Positions 9,064-17,339 of a stretch of 37,897 bases of DNA are shown here, piece after piece; position 1 is the stretch's first letter; each line of letters opens with the position of its first letter. A model generated the notes under the pieces. That model did not search any database and was not told the DNA's origin. It saw only the letters and a list, made by a program, of their open reading frames with translations. The position numbers were made by a program, and so were the translations under genes. The DNA lies in contig JAQGNY010000004.1 in NCBI GenBank assembly GCA_028293825.1, forward strand, positions 1 to 37,897, given 5' to 3'. This DNA is from Verrucomicrobiaceae bacterium. GTDB lineage: Bacteria > Pseudomonadota > Gammaproteobacteria > Pseudomonadales > CAMLJR01.

Positions 9064-10476
9064 CTATTGATTGCGGCCGTAAACATCTTGGAAGCGCACG
9101 ATATCGTCTTCACCGAGATAACTGCCGGTTTGCACTTCGATCAATTCCAATGGAATCACGCCGGGGTTGGATAACCGGTGGCGATTTCCAAGCGGAATAT
9201 AAGTAGATTGGTCTTCGGATAATAAAAATTCTTTTTCACCGCAGGTCACTTTCGCGGTACCGCTGACCACGATCCAGTGCTCGGCGCGATGATGATGCAT
9301 TTGCAGCGATAATTGCTGGCCCGGGTTCACGATAATGCGTTTTACTTGAAACCGATGCGCGTTGACCAACGATTCGTAAGAACCCCACGGCCGATACACG
9401 CGCTTGTGCAACGTCGCTTCGTCGCGTTTATTTTTCTTCAACGCGGCGACAATATGTTTTACATCCTGCACGCGATTTTTATCGGCGACCAAAACAGCAT
9501 CGGATGTTTCGACAATAACTACATCGCTTAAACCAATCGCGGCAACTAAACGCGATTCGCTGCGTATGTAGCTCGAATCGACATCGTGCAACAACACGTC
9601 GCCGATCAAGACATTGTCCGCTTCGCCTTTCGGCTCGACATCCCACAACGAAGACCACGAGCCCACATCGCTCCAACCGCACGACATTGGAACCACCACG
9701 CCTTTGCGGGTGCGTTCCATAACGGCGTAATCGATCGAATCGCTGGGGCAGGTTTTAAACGCGGTGGCATCGAGACGCGAAAAATCGAGATCGTTATGCG
9801 CGCCGTCGAGCGCTTTGCGCACTGCGCCCAAAATTGCCGGTGCGTGCTGCTCTAATTCCTGCACGTAGACATCGGCGCGAAATAAAAACATGCCGCTGTT
9901 CCACACGTACTCGCCGCTCGCCAAATATTTTTCAGCCGTTTCACGATTGGGTTTTTCGACGAATTGATGCAGGTGGCGAATACCTTCGCTCCATTCGTCG
10001 CCGGCCTGAATGTAGCCATAACCGGTTTCCGGCGCGGTCGGAACAATACCGAACGTAACCAGATGGCCGGCATCAGCGGCCTTCATCCCGCGCACAACCG
10101 CATCAGCAAATGCGGCGGGATCACGAATGACATGATCGGCCGGCAATACCAGCAATACGGCTTGAGGATTAATCGCCAATGCACGCAACGCCGCCGCAGC
10201 AACTGCCGGCGCGGTATTTTTACCTTCGGGTTCGAGCAAAATCGCATTGGGCTTTATTCCACCCAAACGCAATTGCTCAGCCACCAGAAAACGATGTTCG
10301 TCGTTGCACACCACAATTGGCGCGCCAATATTGGGAACGTTAGCCGCGCGCGCTAAGGTTTGCAGCAACAGACTGGTGTCGCCAGTCAGCGGTAAAAACT
10401 GTTTGGGGTAAAGCTCACGCGAGACAGGCCATAAACGGCTGCCGACGCCGCCGGATAACAAAACGGGGATTAACAT
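9064..10476 (-). CDS. manC: mannose-1-phosphate guanylyltransferase / mannose-6-phosphate isomerase
   Basis: A bifunctional type II enzyme of 470 residues. The N-terminal nucleotidyltransferase (about 1-280) shows PVLLSGGVGSRLWPVSRE followed by LYPKQFLPL, then FVEKPNRETAEKYL and VWNSGMFLF. The C-terminal cupin (about 350-470) shows RPWGSYESL, the metal-binding region QLSLQMHHHRAEHWIVVSG, and ends with LGEDDIVRFQDVYGR. It makes GDP-mannose and can also isomerise fructose 6-phosphate to mannose 6-phosphate, the step just before ManB. Relatives are AlgA, CpsB and XanB. ATG at 10476 has AGGA upstream. It lies 21 bases after ugd and is clearly in the same operon. Confidence 0.95.
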   Translation of the reverse strand: MLIPVLLSGGVGSRLWPVSRELYPKQFLPLTGDTSLLLQTLARAANVPNIGAPIVVCNDEHRFLVAEQLRLGGIKPNAILLEPEGKNTAPAVAAAALRALAINPQAVLLVLPADHVIRDPAAFADAVVRGMKAADAGHLVTFGIVPTAPETGYGYIQAGDEWSEGIRHLHQFVEKPNRETAEKYLASGEYVWNSGMFLFRADVYVQELEQHAPAILGAVRKALDGAHNDLDFSRLDATAFKTCPSDSIDYAVMERTRKGVVVPMSCGWSDVGSWSSLWDVEPKGEADNVLIGDVLLHDVDSSYIRSESRLVAAIGLSDVVIVETSDAVLVADKNRVQDVKHIVAALKKNKRDEATLHKRVYRPWGSYESLVNAHRFQVKRIIVNPGQQLSLQMHHHRAEHWIVVSGTAKVTCGEKEFLLSEDQSTYIPLGNRHRLSNPGVIPLELIEVQTGSYLGEDDIVRFQDVYGRNQ

Positions 10477-10497
10477 CCTGGGGCTTCCTGGTCCGAT

Positions 10498-11850
10498 TTA
10501 AAGTGATTGCGGCTGATTGCCGCGACCGATTGCGTAGTACACAAAACCTTGCGCGGTTAAACCTTCCGGATCGTATTGATTGCGGCCATCGAACACGACG
10601 GTCTCGCGCATTAAATCTTTCATCGCGGCGAAATCGGGCTGGCGGAAGCGCTTCCACTCCGTCACCAGCACCATCGCGTCTGCGCCTTTTAATACGTCAT
10701 ATTGGTATTTCAATAATTCGACGCGACCTTCGGTGAGCCACTCGGGCGGCAATTCGCGCGCCGCTGTTTCGAGCGCAACCGGGTCGTAGGCATGAACAAT
10801 TGCGCCTGCTTCAACCAACGCTTTGATCAGCACGATGGATGACGCTTCGCGCATATCGTCGGTACCCGGCTTGAAGGATAGACCCCAGATGCCGAATTTG
10901 CGTCCGCGCAGATCGCCACCAAAATGGCCGCGGATTTTATCGAACAACACCAGCTTTTGCTGCTCGTTGCGCGCTTCGACGGCTTCCATCACTGTCGGGA
11001 CGAAATCCTGGGCGCGACTCATATGAATCAATGCCTGCACGTCCTTGGGAAAGCACGAGCCACCGTAACCGCAACCGGGATAGATGAAGGCATAGCCGAT
11101 ACGCTTGTCCGAGCCGATGCCTTTGCGCACGCTTTCGACATCGACGCCCAGGCGGTCGCACAGGCTGGCCACCTCGTTCATAAATGAAATACGGGTGGCG
11201 AGCATCGCGTTGGCCGCGTATTTGGTCATTTCCGCATCGCGCACGCCCATCACGATCAAACGATCATTGACGCGCACATAGGCTGCATAAAGCTCGGCCA
11301 TTTTCTCTTGGGCGCGCTCGCTGTCGGTGCCGATGATGACGCGGTCCGGACGCATAAAGTCTTCGACCGCCGCGCCTTCTTTTAAGAATTCAGGGTTGCT
11401 GACCACGTCGAACGGAATATCTACACCGCGCTTGGCCAGCTCTTCCGATATCGCCGCGCTTACTTTTTCCGCGGTGCCGACCGGCACGGTGGATTTGTCG
11501 ATGATGACGGCATAGCGCTGTAGATGCTGGCCGATGGAACGCGCCACCGCCAATACATATTGCAGATCAGCGGAGCCATCCTCGCCCGGCGGTGTGCCGA
11601 CCGCGATAAACACATATTCGGCTTTAGCGAGGGCTTCGGCCATGTCGCTGGAAAAAGTCAGTAGGCCATTGGCGACAGCGCTTTCCACGATGGGCTCAAG
11701 GCCGGGCTCGTAAATCGGCAATTCGCCGCGCCGCAGCCGCGCTAATTTGTTTTCGTCCACGTCCATACACACTACGTGGTTTCCTGTTTCGGTAAAGCAG
11801 GCTCCGGTCACCAAACCTACGTAGCCAGTTCCTATCACTGCGATATGCAC
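10498..11850 (-). CDS. ugd: UDP-glucose 6-dehydrogenase
   Basis: This enzyme oxidises UDP-glucose to UDP-glucuronate with two NAD+. At 450 residues it has the N-terminal Rossmann motif IAVIGTGYVGLVTGACF, then DENKLARLRRGELPIYEPGL, FIAVGTPPGEDGSADL, STVPVGTAEKV, SNPEFLKEGAAVEDFMRPDR and the active-site GYGGSCFPKDVQAL with catalytic Cys near residue 266. The start is GTG at 11850, firmly supported by GAGGA seven bases upstream; an ATG two bases earlier is out of frame. It is the first gene of ugd–manC–galU. A good sigma-54 element lies 48-63 bases upstream. Together with the TviB-type enzyme the organism has two distinct nucleotide-sugar dehydrogenases at one locus. Confidence 0.96.
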   Translation of the reverse strand: MHIAVIGTGYVGLVTGACFTETGNHVVCMDVDENKLARLRRGELPIYEPGLEPIVESAVANGLLTFSSDMAEALAKAEYVFIAVGTPPGEDGSADLQYVLAVARSIGQHLQRYAVIIDKSTVPVGTAEKVSAAISEELAKRGVDIPFDVVSNPEFLKEGAAVEDFMRPDRVIIGTDSERAQEKMAELYAAYVRVNDRLIVMGVRDAEMTKYAANAMLATRISFMNEVASLCDRLGVDVESVRKGIGSDKRIGYAFIYPGCGYGGSCFPKDVQALIHMSRAQDFVPTVMEAVEARNEQQKLVLFDKIRGHFGGDLRGRKFGIWGLSFKPGTDDMREASSIVLIKALVEAGAIVHAYDPVALETAARELPPEWLTEGRVELLKYQYDVLKGADAMVLVTEWKRFRQPDFAAMKDLMRETVVFDGRNQYDPEGLTAQGFVYYAIGRGNQPQSL

Positions 11851-11897
11851 ATCAACGTCCTCTAGTCAGCAATAAGTCGCGCCGGGCACGGAAATTA

Positions 11898-11913
11898 TGC
11901 GATTGCCGTGCCA
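11898..11913 (-). promoter_or_regulatory. sigma-54 (-24/-12) promoter for ugd–manC–galU
   Basis: The minus strand reads TGGCACGGCAATCGCA, preceded by C. The -24 block CTGGCACG is a full match to the RpoN consensus. The GG and GC dinucleotides are separated by exactly ten bases, and the -12 block TCGCA differs from TTGCA at one position. The predicted start is about 37 bases upstream of the ugd GTG. An inverted copy of GGCACGG lies at 11885-11891. Confidence 0.65.
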
Positions 11914-11996
11914 GTCGAATGAAATTCACAAAGGTCGCCATGGTAGTTTAATCCTGGACCTTTTTCTGTAGCCGTCGTCACTCAATCTAGCCGCTC

Positions 11997-12024
11997 TGGA
12001 CAACACTCTTTCAACCATTACAAT
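11997..12024 (+). promoter_or_regulatory. sigma-70 promoter for fabA–fabB
   Basis: The -35 TGGACA (11997-12002) and -10 TACAAT (12019-12024) each match five of six consensus bases and are 16 bases apart. The predicted transcript start is near 12031, about 48 bases before fabA. Confidence 0.65.
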
Positions 12025-12045
12025 GGCAAACCTTTTTGGCCAGCC

Positions 12046-12074
12046 CCGCTGAGCCTCATATAGCCTAACAGCGG
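12046..12074 (+). promoter_or_regulatory. stem-loop in the fabA 5' leader
   Basis: Arms CCGCTG (12046-12051) and CAGCGG (12069-12074) enclose 17 bases. The 3' arm includes the only GCGGA-like ribosome-binding sequence and ends four bases before the fabA ATG, so a folded leader could hide the start region. The stem is short and may be coincidental. Confidence 0.35.
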
Positions 12075-12078
12075 ATAC

Positions 12079-12615
12079 ATGCCGATGTCGTTGATGCAAC
12101 AACATGCGTTTAGCAAAGAAGATTTAATCGATTGCGGCAACGGCCGTTTATTCGGGCCAGGCAACGCACAGCTGCCTACCGACAACATGTTAATGCTCGA
12201 CCGTATCACGCACATTTCAGTGGAAGGCGGCGCCTACGGCAAAGGCGAATTGCGCGCCGAGCTCGATATCAACCCAGATCTCTGGTTTTTTAAATGCCAT
12301 TTCCCCACCGATCCAGTTATGCCGGGCTGCCTGGGACTCGACGCGATGTGGCAACTGGTCGGATTTTTCCTCGCCTGGAAAGGCAATCAGGGTCGCGGTC
12401 GCGCGCTCGGTGCGGGCGAAATTAAATTTACCGGGCAAATTCTGCCCACTGCAAAAAAGGTCACTTATCAGCTCGATTTGAAACGCACCATCGAGCGCAA
12501 ACTGATAATGGGTATCGCGGACGGCTCACTGGCCGTAGACGGCACCGTGATCTATACCGCTAAAGATCTGCGGGTTGGACTGTTTCAATCGGGTATCGAA
12601 GGACTGACTCCCTAG
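12079..12615 (+). CDS. fabA: 3-hydroxydecanoyl-ACP dehydratase/isomerase
   Basis: FabA dehydrates 3-hydroxyacyl-ACP and isomerises the C10 product, the branch point for unsaturated fatty acids in the anaerobic pathway. The 178-residue protein carries [31 protein letters not shown] with catalytic His near residue 74, and [20 protein letters not shown] containing the catalytic Asp. [17 protein letters not shown] and [16 protein letters not shown] also match E. coli FabA closely. ATG at 12079 is the first good start; in-frame ATGs follow at 12085 and 12094, and the ribosome-binding site is weak. It is followed by fabB after 83 bases in the same direction, the usual fabAB operon, and is divergent from ugd. 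Confidence 0.97.
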   Translation: MPMSLMQQHAFSKEDLIDCGNGRLFGPGNAQLPTDNMLMLDRITHISVEGGAYGKGELRAELDINPDLWFFKCHFPTDPVMPGCLGLDAMWQLVGFFLAWKGNQGRGRALGAGEIKFTGQILPTAKKVTYQLDLKRTIERKLIMGIADGSLAVDGTVIYTAKDLRVGLFQSGIEGLTP

Positions 12616-12698
12616 CTGGCTAGCGTATTAGCCAGCAGGAAGCGGTAACCGCACAATAATTTCTACACCAAAAATTTATGGAACAAAGGGGTATCAGC

Positions 12699-13919
12699 AT
12701 GAGACGCGTCGTCATCACCGGCATGGGCATTGTGTCCTGCATTGGCAATAACAAAGCCGCCGTTCTGGATGCCCTGCAAACGGGACGTTCCGGTATTCGT
12801 TTCCGCGAAGACTATAAGGAACTCGGCTTTCGCAGCCAGGTTGCCGGCACCATCGACATCGATTTCGCCGCGCTGATCGACCGCAAACAATTGCGCTTTA
12901 TGGGCGACGCTGCCGCTTATACGTATCTCGCGATGCAGGAAGCCATCGCCGATTCAGGGCTTGAAGAAAGCGAAGTCTCCAGCCCGCGCGCCGGCATTAT
13001 TGCCGGCTCCGGCGGCGCTTCATCGGCAAACCTGATCGAAGCCGCTGATATTCTGCGCACCAAAGGCTTGAAGCGCATTGGACCGTATCGCGTTACCCAA
13101 ACCATGAGCTCGACGGTATCGGCCTGTCTGGCCACGCCGTTCAAAATCAAAGGCGTGAACTATTCAATTTCCTCCGCCTGCGCCACCAGTGCGCATTGCA
13201 TCGGCAATGGCATGGAGCTGATTCAATCCGGCAAGCAGGACATTATGTTTGCCGGCGGCGGCGAAGAAGAACATTGGACACTAAGCTGTCTGTTCGATGC
13301 GATGGGCGCACTGTCCAGCAAATATAACGACACCCCCACCAAAGCATCTCGCCCCTACGACGCCAATCGCGATGGCTTCGTTATCTCGGGTGGCGGCGGC
13401 ATGGTCGTGCTGGAAGAACTCGAACACGCCAAAGCGCGCGGCGCGAAAATTTACGGTGAAGTGGTTGGCTATGGCGCCACATCCGATGGTTACGACATGG
13501 TCGCACCGAGCGGCGAAGGCGCCATTCGCTGTATGCGCCAAGCGCTCGAAACCGTCGACGGTCCGATCGATTACATCAACAGCCACGGCACCTCGACACC
13601 GGCTGGCGACATTCAAGAGCTGGGCGCGATCAGAGAAGTGTTCGCCGGCAAAACCGTGCCCACGATTAGCTCAACCAAATCGCTGGCCGGACACTCGCTG
13701 GGCGCCACCGGAGTGCACGAAGCGATTTACAGCCTGTTAATGATGCAGCACAACTTCATCGCCGCATCGGCAAACATCGAAACGCTGGACCCGCAAGCCG
13801 AGGGCATGCCGATCGCGCGTACGCTGCAACAAAATGTGACGCTTAATCGCGTGCTGTCGAATAGCTTTGGCTTCGGCGGCACCAACGCAAGCTTGGTATT
13901 GCAACGCCTGACCGCATGA
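12699..13919 (+). CDS. fabB: 3-oxoacyl-ACP synthase I
   Basis: A beta-ketoacyl-ACP synthase that elongates saturated and cis-unsaturated acyl-ACPs and works with FabA to form unsaturated fatty acids. The active-site Cys lies in [16 protein letters not shown] (Cys near residue 161), with the catalytic His residues in [12 protein letters not shown] and [16 protein letters not shown], and a C-terminal [19 protein letters not shown] at 12699 is chosen because AAGGGG lies upstream at proper spacing and it gives 406 residues, the same length as E. coli FabB. An in-frame ATG at 12678 would add seven residues. Second gene of fabA–fabB. Confidence 0.97.
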   Translation: MRRVVITGMGIVSCIGNNKAAVLDALQTGRSGIRFREDYKELGFRSQVAGTIDIDFAALIDRKQLRFMGDAAAYTYLAMQEAIADSGLEESEVSSPRAGIIAGSGGASSANLIEAADILRTKGLKRIGPYRVTQTMSSTVSACLATPFKIKGVNYSISSACATSAHCIGNGMELIQSGKQDIMFAGGGEEEHWTLSCLFDAMGALSSKYNDTPTKASRPYDANRDGFVISGGGGMVVLEELEHAKARGAKIYGEVVGYGATSDGYDMVAPSGEGAIRCMRQALETVDGPIDYINSHGTSTPAGDIQELGAIREVFAGKTVPTISSTKSLAGHSLGATGVHEAIYSLLMMQHNFIAASANIETLDPQAEGMPIARTLQQNVTLNRVLSNSFGFGGTNASLVLQRLTA

Positions 13920-13939
13920 GGAGCAGAGGCTAAATCCTC

Positions 13940-13974
13940 GTGTCATGTGCGCAACGCAAACGCGCACATGACAC
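13940..13974 (+). other. long stem-loop after fabB
   Basis: A perfect 13-base-pair stem (13940-13952 with 13962-13974, beginning GTGTCATGTGCGC) encloses a nine-base loop, 21 bases after the fabB stop. No T-run follows. It may be a Rho-assisted or RNA-stabilising 3' end, or a palindromic operator. Confidence 0.5.
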
Positions 13975-14165
13975 ACTTACAGCCCCCGACGATTCACATT
14001 AAACTCACGCGCCGGACATTGCCGCCAATCAATTGATTCCCGCCCTTTCTCACCAACGCCATTCGCAGCTCAAACATTGTTAAGCGCAAAAACGTCTTTT
14101 AATGGACAGCTCCGAGCACTAATGCTCAACTTCTTTACCAGTTAATTTTGGTTTGGCACTGCCGC

Positions 14166-14885
14166 ATGAATACAACCGTTGGTACGTCTAACTTTTGCAC
14201 GGAGCCGCGCCGTATCTGGCCGTTTAAAATTAAGTTAGCGGAAATTAATTTAGTTTATTGTCGATTCCAACTGGATCGATTCACGCGCGCGGATCTCGAT
14301 GCTTTAGGCATGAACATCGCGTCGATCGAAAAATCTGTTCCGAAGCGCCAAGCCGAATTTACCGCCGGCAGAATTTGCGCACGCAAAGCACTGCAGTTGC
14401 TCAACGGCGATGGCACGCTTCCGCAAATCGGCAGCAATCGCGAACCGCTGTGGCATCCATCCACGATCGGCTCAATTACACATAACGAAACTATTGCGGC
14501 GGCGGCGATCAGCCGATCGACAATTTATCGTGGAATAGGCATCGATTTCGAGACAGTAATTGCACCAACCACGCGAGAAAATGTATTAACAGAAATTCTG
14601 ACTACAGCTGAATTAAATACTTACTATTCGTTGAATAATGAACAACGCGCTCAATTTTTTACTATTGTTTTTTCAGCAAAAGAAAGTTTTTTTAAAGCGC
14701 TATTTAATTCAGTGAACAAATTTTTCGGCTTTCACGACGCACTTGTTTCAAACATAGATTGGTCGCGCGGCACGCTCACATTACGGCTGCTGACGACGCT
14801 TTCAGATTCATTTCCAGATGGCCGCACATTCGACGCATTATTTTTTTATCGAAAAAATCACGTCGGCACGTTATTAACCATTTAA
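14166..14885 (+). CDS. 4'-phosphopantetheinyl transferase, EntD-like
   Basis: An enzyme of the EntD/Sfp superfamily, 239 residues, which moves phosphopantetheine from coenzyme A to a carrier-protein serine. Motifs are KRQAEFTAGRICARKAL, GSITHNETIAAAAIS, the metal-binding GIGIDFETV and FSAKESFFKALF with the catalytic Lys/Glu pair. The EntD-like N-terminal layout suggests a secondary carrier target rather than the housekeeping AcpS role. The start is uncertain: ATG at 14166 lacks a clear ribosome-binding site, and TTG at 14148 is also in frame. It stands alone on the plus strand, convergent with the acyltransferase. The 3' half is AT-richer than its neighbours. A plausible target is the small acyl carrier protein found in exosortase A loci, but that is inference. 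Confidence 0.82.
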   Translation: MNTTVGTSNFCTEPRRIWPFKIKLAEINLVYCRFQLDRFTRADLDALGMNIASIEKSVPKRQAEFTAGRICARKALQLLNGDGTLPQIGSNREPLWHPSTIGSITHNETIAAAAISRSTIYRGIGIDFETVIAPTTRENVLTEILTTAELNTYYSLNNEQRAQFFTIVFSAKESFFKALFNSVNKFFGFHDALVSNIDWSRGTLTLRLLTTLSDSFPDGRTFDALFFYRKNHVGTLLTI

Positions 14886-14887
14886 CT

Positions 14888-14909
14888 GCCAGCAAATTTA
14901 ATTGCTGGC
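14888..14909. terminator. hairpin shared by two convergent genes
   Basis: Arms GCCAGCAA (14888-14895) and TTGCTGGC (14902-14909) enclose six bases. It lies three bases after the phosphopantetheinyl transferase stop (plus) and contains the acyltransferase stop codon (minus) in its loop. There is no proper U-run on either side, so termination may be weak. Confidence 0.5.
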
Positions 14910-16118
14910 GACATGAGCTTCTTGAATCCGGCTGTCACTAAAGCGTCGCTTAAGCTGAAGAAAAGGCGACTCTAATAAATGCCATGACACAAACGCCGCC
15001 GCATACGCGCAAAAAAATACAGCAACTGCAAATAGTGTCGTCGAAATTGATGGCGGCAATACAATTCGCAATGCCTCCAAACTGCGCAGCCAATACGGTC
15101 CGCTCAAATAAATTAGCGGCAGCTGAAATACATAAATTGCGTAGCTGTACTTGCCGATACTACGCAGCGGCGCCGTGCGCAGAAAATTCTGCCAGGAAAT
15201 CACTTTAGAATTTGTTGCATCAATCGATAGTGTCAGCGTGGCCGCAAATAACAGCATCGCGATTGACTCATTGAGAAATAATCGCGGCCCTTCGATCGGC
15301 GCAAAATTTCTATTTAAGACAACAAAAATGACGATGTACAACAGTGTCAAATACACCGTCGGCTGCACTAACAACAATAACCGCTGGCTCAGCATCCGAT
15401 CACGCAAGGCAATCGCGACCAGCGCACCGCCAGCGAGCGCATCCCAGCGCGCCGGCGTGAATGTATACGCCGCTTTAAGCGCGAATTTCGCATCAAACAA
15501 GACCAGTCCCAAGCGAATCAGTGGCGCGGAAATAATCATCGCACCGCATAAATAAAGCAGTGTTTTGGGGCGACAAAAAATGACCGCGAGCGGCCACAAC
15601 AGATAAAACTGCTCCTCGACGGCGAGCGACCAGAAGTGGCCAAAATACATTTGCGAATGTTCGACCGGCGCGATCCAGTTCATTAAAAACAGCCAGTACC
15701 ACGACTGATATTCGCGCAACTCAGCGGAAACCGGCGGCAAAAATCCGAGCGCGGGTAACAATATAAAAGCGGTGATTAGCGCCGCGTAGTAGAGAGGGAA
15801 AATTCGCAGCGTGCGTCGCGCATAAAAATTGCGCCACTGGTGCGCCGTGCCTTTTTGATCGAGCAAAATACCGGTAATTAAAAATCCGGACAGCACAAAA
15901 AACAGCTGCACTCCGAGCCAGCCCGAATTTGAAATCATATCGACAACTTTTGCGAGATCACCGCCGGTGTAACGTCCAGCGGTCGCGTTATGCCAAACCA
16001 CAGTGATGATCGCGATAGCGCGCAATCCATCAAGCTCGGGCATACGCCCACAAATTATACGTTGCAGTAGCGCGAAGCGATCGATGTCTTCATGCGAGTT
16101 TAACGACGCCGATGCCAC
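14898..16118 (-). CDS. acyltransferase 3 family membrane protein (OafA/YrhL-like)
   Basis: An integral inner-membrane acyltransferase of 406 residues (PF01757), a family that O-acetylates or otherwise acylates lipopolysaccharide, exopolysaccharide or peptidoglycan sugars. The N-terminal MPELDGLRAIAIITVVWHN carries the conserved Arg and His of the family; LGVQLFFVLSGFLITGILL and FYARRTLRIFPLYYAAL follow, then about eight further hydrophobic helices. The start is GTG at 16118, supported by GGAG seven bases upstream. It lies 14 bases after moeA and so reads as the last gene of ssb–RmlD-like–moaB–moeA. Given the exopolysaccharide genes nearby it may decorate that polymer, but the substrate cannot be read from the sequence. 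Confidence 0.85.
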   Translation of the reverse strand: MASASLNSHEDIDRFALLQRIICGRMPELDGLRAIAIITVVWHNATAGRYTGGDLAKVVDMISNSGWLGVQLFFVLSGFLITGILLDQKGTAHQWRNFYARRTLRIFPLYYAALITAFILLPALGFLPPVSAELREYQSWYWLFLMNWIAPVEHSQMYFGHFWSLAVEEQFYLLWPLAVIFCRPKTLLYLCGAMIISAPLIRLGLVLFDAKFALKAAYTFTPARWDALAGGALVAIALRDRMLSQRLLLLVQPTVYLTLLYIVIFVVLNRNFAPIEGPRLFLNESIAMLLFAATLTLSIDATNSKVISWQNFLRTAPLRSIGKYSYAIYVFQLPLIYLSGPYWLRSLEALRIVLPPSISTTLFAVAVFFCAYAAAFVSWHLLESPFLQLKRRFSDSRIQEAHVASN

Positions 16119-16132
16119 GCTCTAACTCCGTG

Positions 16133-17338
16133 TTAATTCAAGAAACCGTTAAGCGGTATGACATCGATTAATTGGCCGCGACGCACGGGCTGCTCCGGGT
16201 AAATTACCGCCAACGCATTGGCCCACGCCACTGAGGCCAACACACCTGAACTTTGATTCGAAAAAATTTCGGTTTGAAAACCGGCTTCACTGGCAACGAT
16301 GCGCGCACGTAAATATTCTTGTCGCTTGCCCGCTTTTAACCACTCGAACGCAGCGGGAAGCTTTAATGTTGCGACTTCAATCTGACTTAAACCTTGCAGC
16401 TTTTTTAAATACGGCAATACGATCAGAAAAAAAGTGACGAAAGCCGAAGCGGGATTTCCCGGCAAACCAAAAAAAGGAACGCCTTGCATGCGCCCGTATG
16501 CCAACGGTTTACCCGGTTTGATATTGAGCTTCCACAAATTTAATTGGCCGTGCAACTCCAGCTGCGCCCGCACGTGATCTTCTTCCCCAGCTGAAACGCC
16601 GCCGGTGGATATCACGCAATCGGCCGCTTGCGCTGCGCGCTGTAATGCTTCAGCCGTCGCTTTAGCGGTATCGGCGACAATGCCCAAGTCCACCACTTCG
16701 ATTCCGATCTGCTCCAGCAAGCCCGTTAACAACGGTCGATTGGAATTATAAATTTGGCCCGGCGCAAGCGTGTTGCCGGGCTCGACCAATTCATCGCCAG
16801 TGGAAAGTAGCGCTACTTTAAGGCGCCCATAAACAGGCACCTCTATGATGCCGCTCCCCGCGAGCAAGGCAATATCTGCCGCGCGCAGGACTTCACCGGC
16901 ATTAACCAAGCGTTGCCCGATGTGAATATCCTGACCGCGCGGGCGTACGTTTTCACCGTGATTTACAGCGTCATTAAGAAATAAAACACCGTCCTGCTCG
17001 CGACAGTCTTCTTGCATCACCACGGCATCGGCACCGGCCGGCAATTCGGCGCCGGTAAAAATACGCGCGACCGTGCCGGGCGTTAATAACGCGCCAACGC
17101 TTCCCGCCGCAATGCGCTGCGTTATCGGCAGTGGCATTTTGGATTCGCTATCCGCAGCGCGCAACGCATAACCATCCATTGCGCTGTTGTCCGCGGGTGG
17201 CACGTCGACGGAAGAAAATTGGTCGTGCGCAAGCACGCGACCGCGCGCATTTCGCAACAACACCAATTCCGCTTCGGCGACAAATTGCGCATCGGCGAGA
17301 ATAATTTGCAGCGCCTGCGCAACCGGAGTGAGCGCCAT
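16133..17338 (-). CDS. moeA: molybdopterin molybdenumtransferase
   Basis: MoeA inserts molybdate into adenylylated molybdopterin in the last step of molybdenum cofactor synthesis. It has 401 residues. Visible are PPADNSAMDGYAL near residue 47, RIFTGAELPAGADAVVMQED, VRPRGQDI, LLSTGDELVEPG, the nucleotide-binding CVISTGGVSAGEEDHV, IKPGKPLAYGRMQGVPFFG and LPGNPASAFVTFFL. ATG at 17338 lies one base after the moaB stop codon, so the two are translationally coupled. The gene order moaB–moeA is common in gammaproteobacteria. Confidence 0.95.
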   Translation of the reverse strand: MALTPVAQALQIILADAQFVAEAELVLLRNARGRVLAHDQFSSVDVPPADNSAMDGYALRAADSESKMPLPITQRIAAGSVGALLTPGTVARIFTGAELPAGADAVVMQEDCREQDGVLFLNDAVNHGENVRPRGQDIHIGQRLVNAGEVLRAADIALLAGSGIIEVPVYGRLKVALLSTGDELVEPGNTLAPGQIYNSNRPLLTGLLEQIGIEVVDLGIVADTAKATAEALQRAAQAADCVISTGGVSAGEEDHVRAQLELHGQLNLWKLNIKPGKPLAYGRMQGVPFFGLPGNPASAFVTFFLIVLPYLKKLQGLSQIEVATLKLPAAFEWLKAGKRQEYLRARIVASEAGFQTEIFSNQSSGVLASVAWANALAVIYPEQPVRRGQLIDVIPLNGFLN

Positions 17339-17339
17339 G

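Noticed and set aside
14153-14170. TTTGGCACT before the phosphopantetheinyl transferase as a sigma-54 promoter
   Set aside because: The -24 half is good but no GC occurs ten bases later, so the -12 half is missing.
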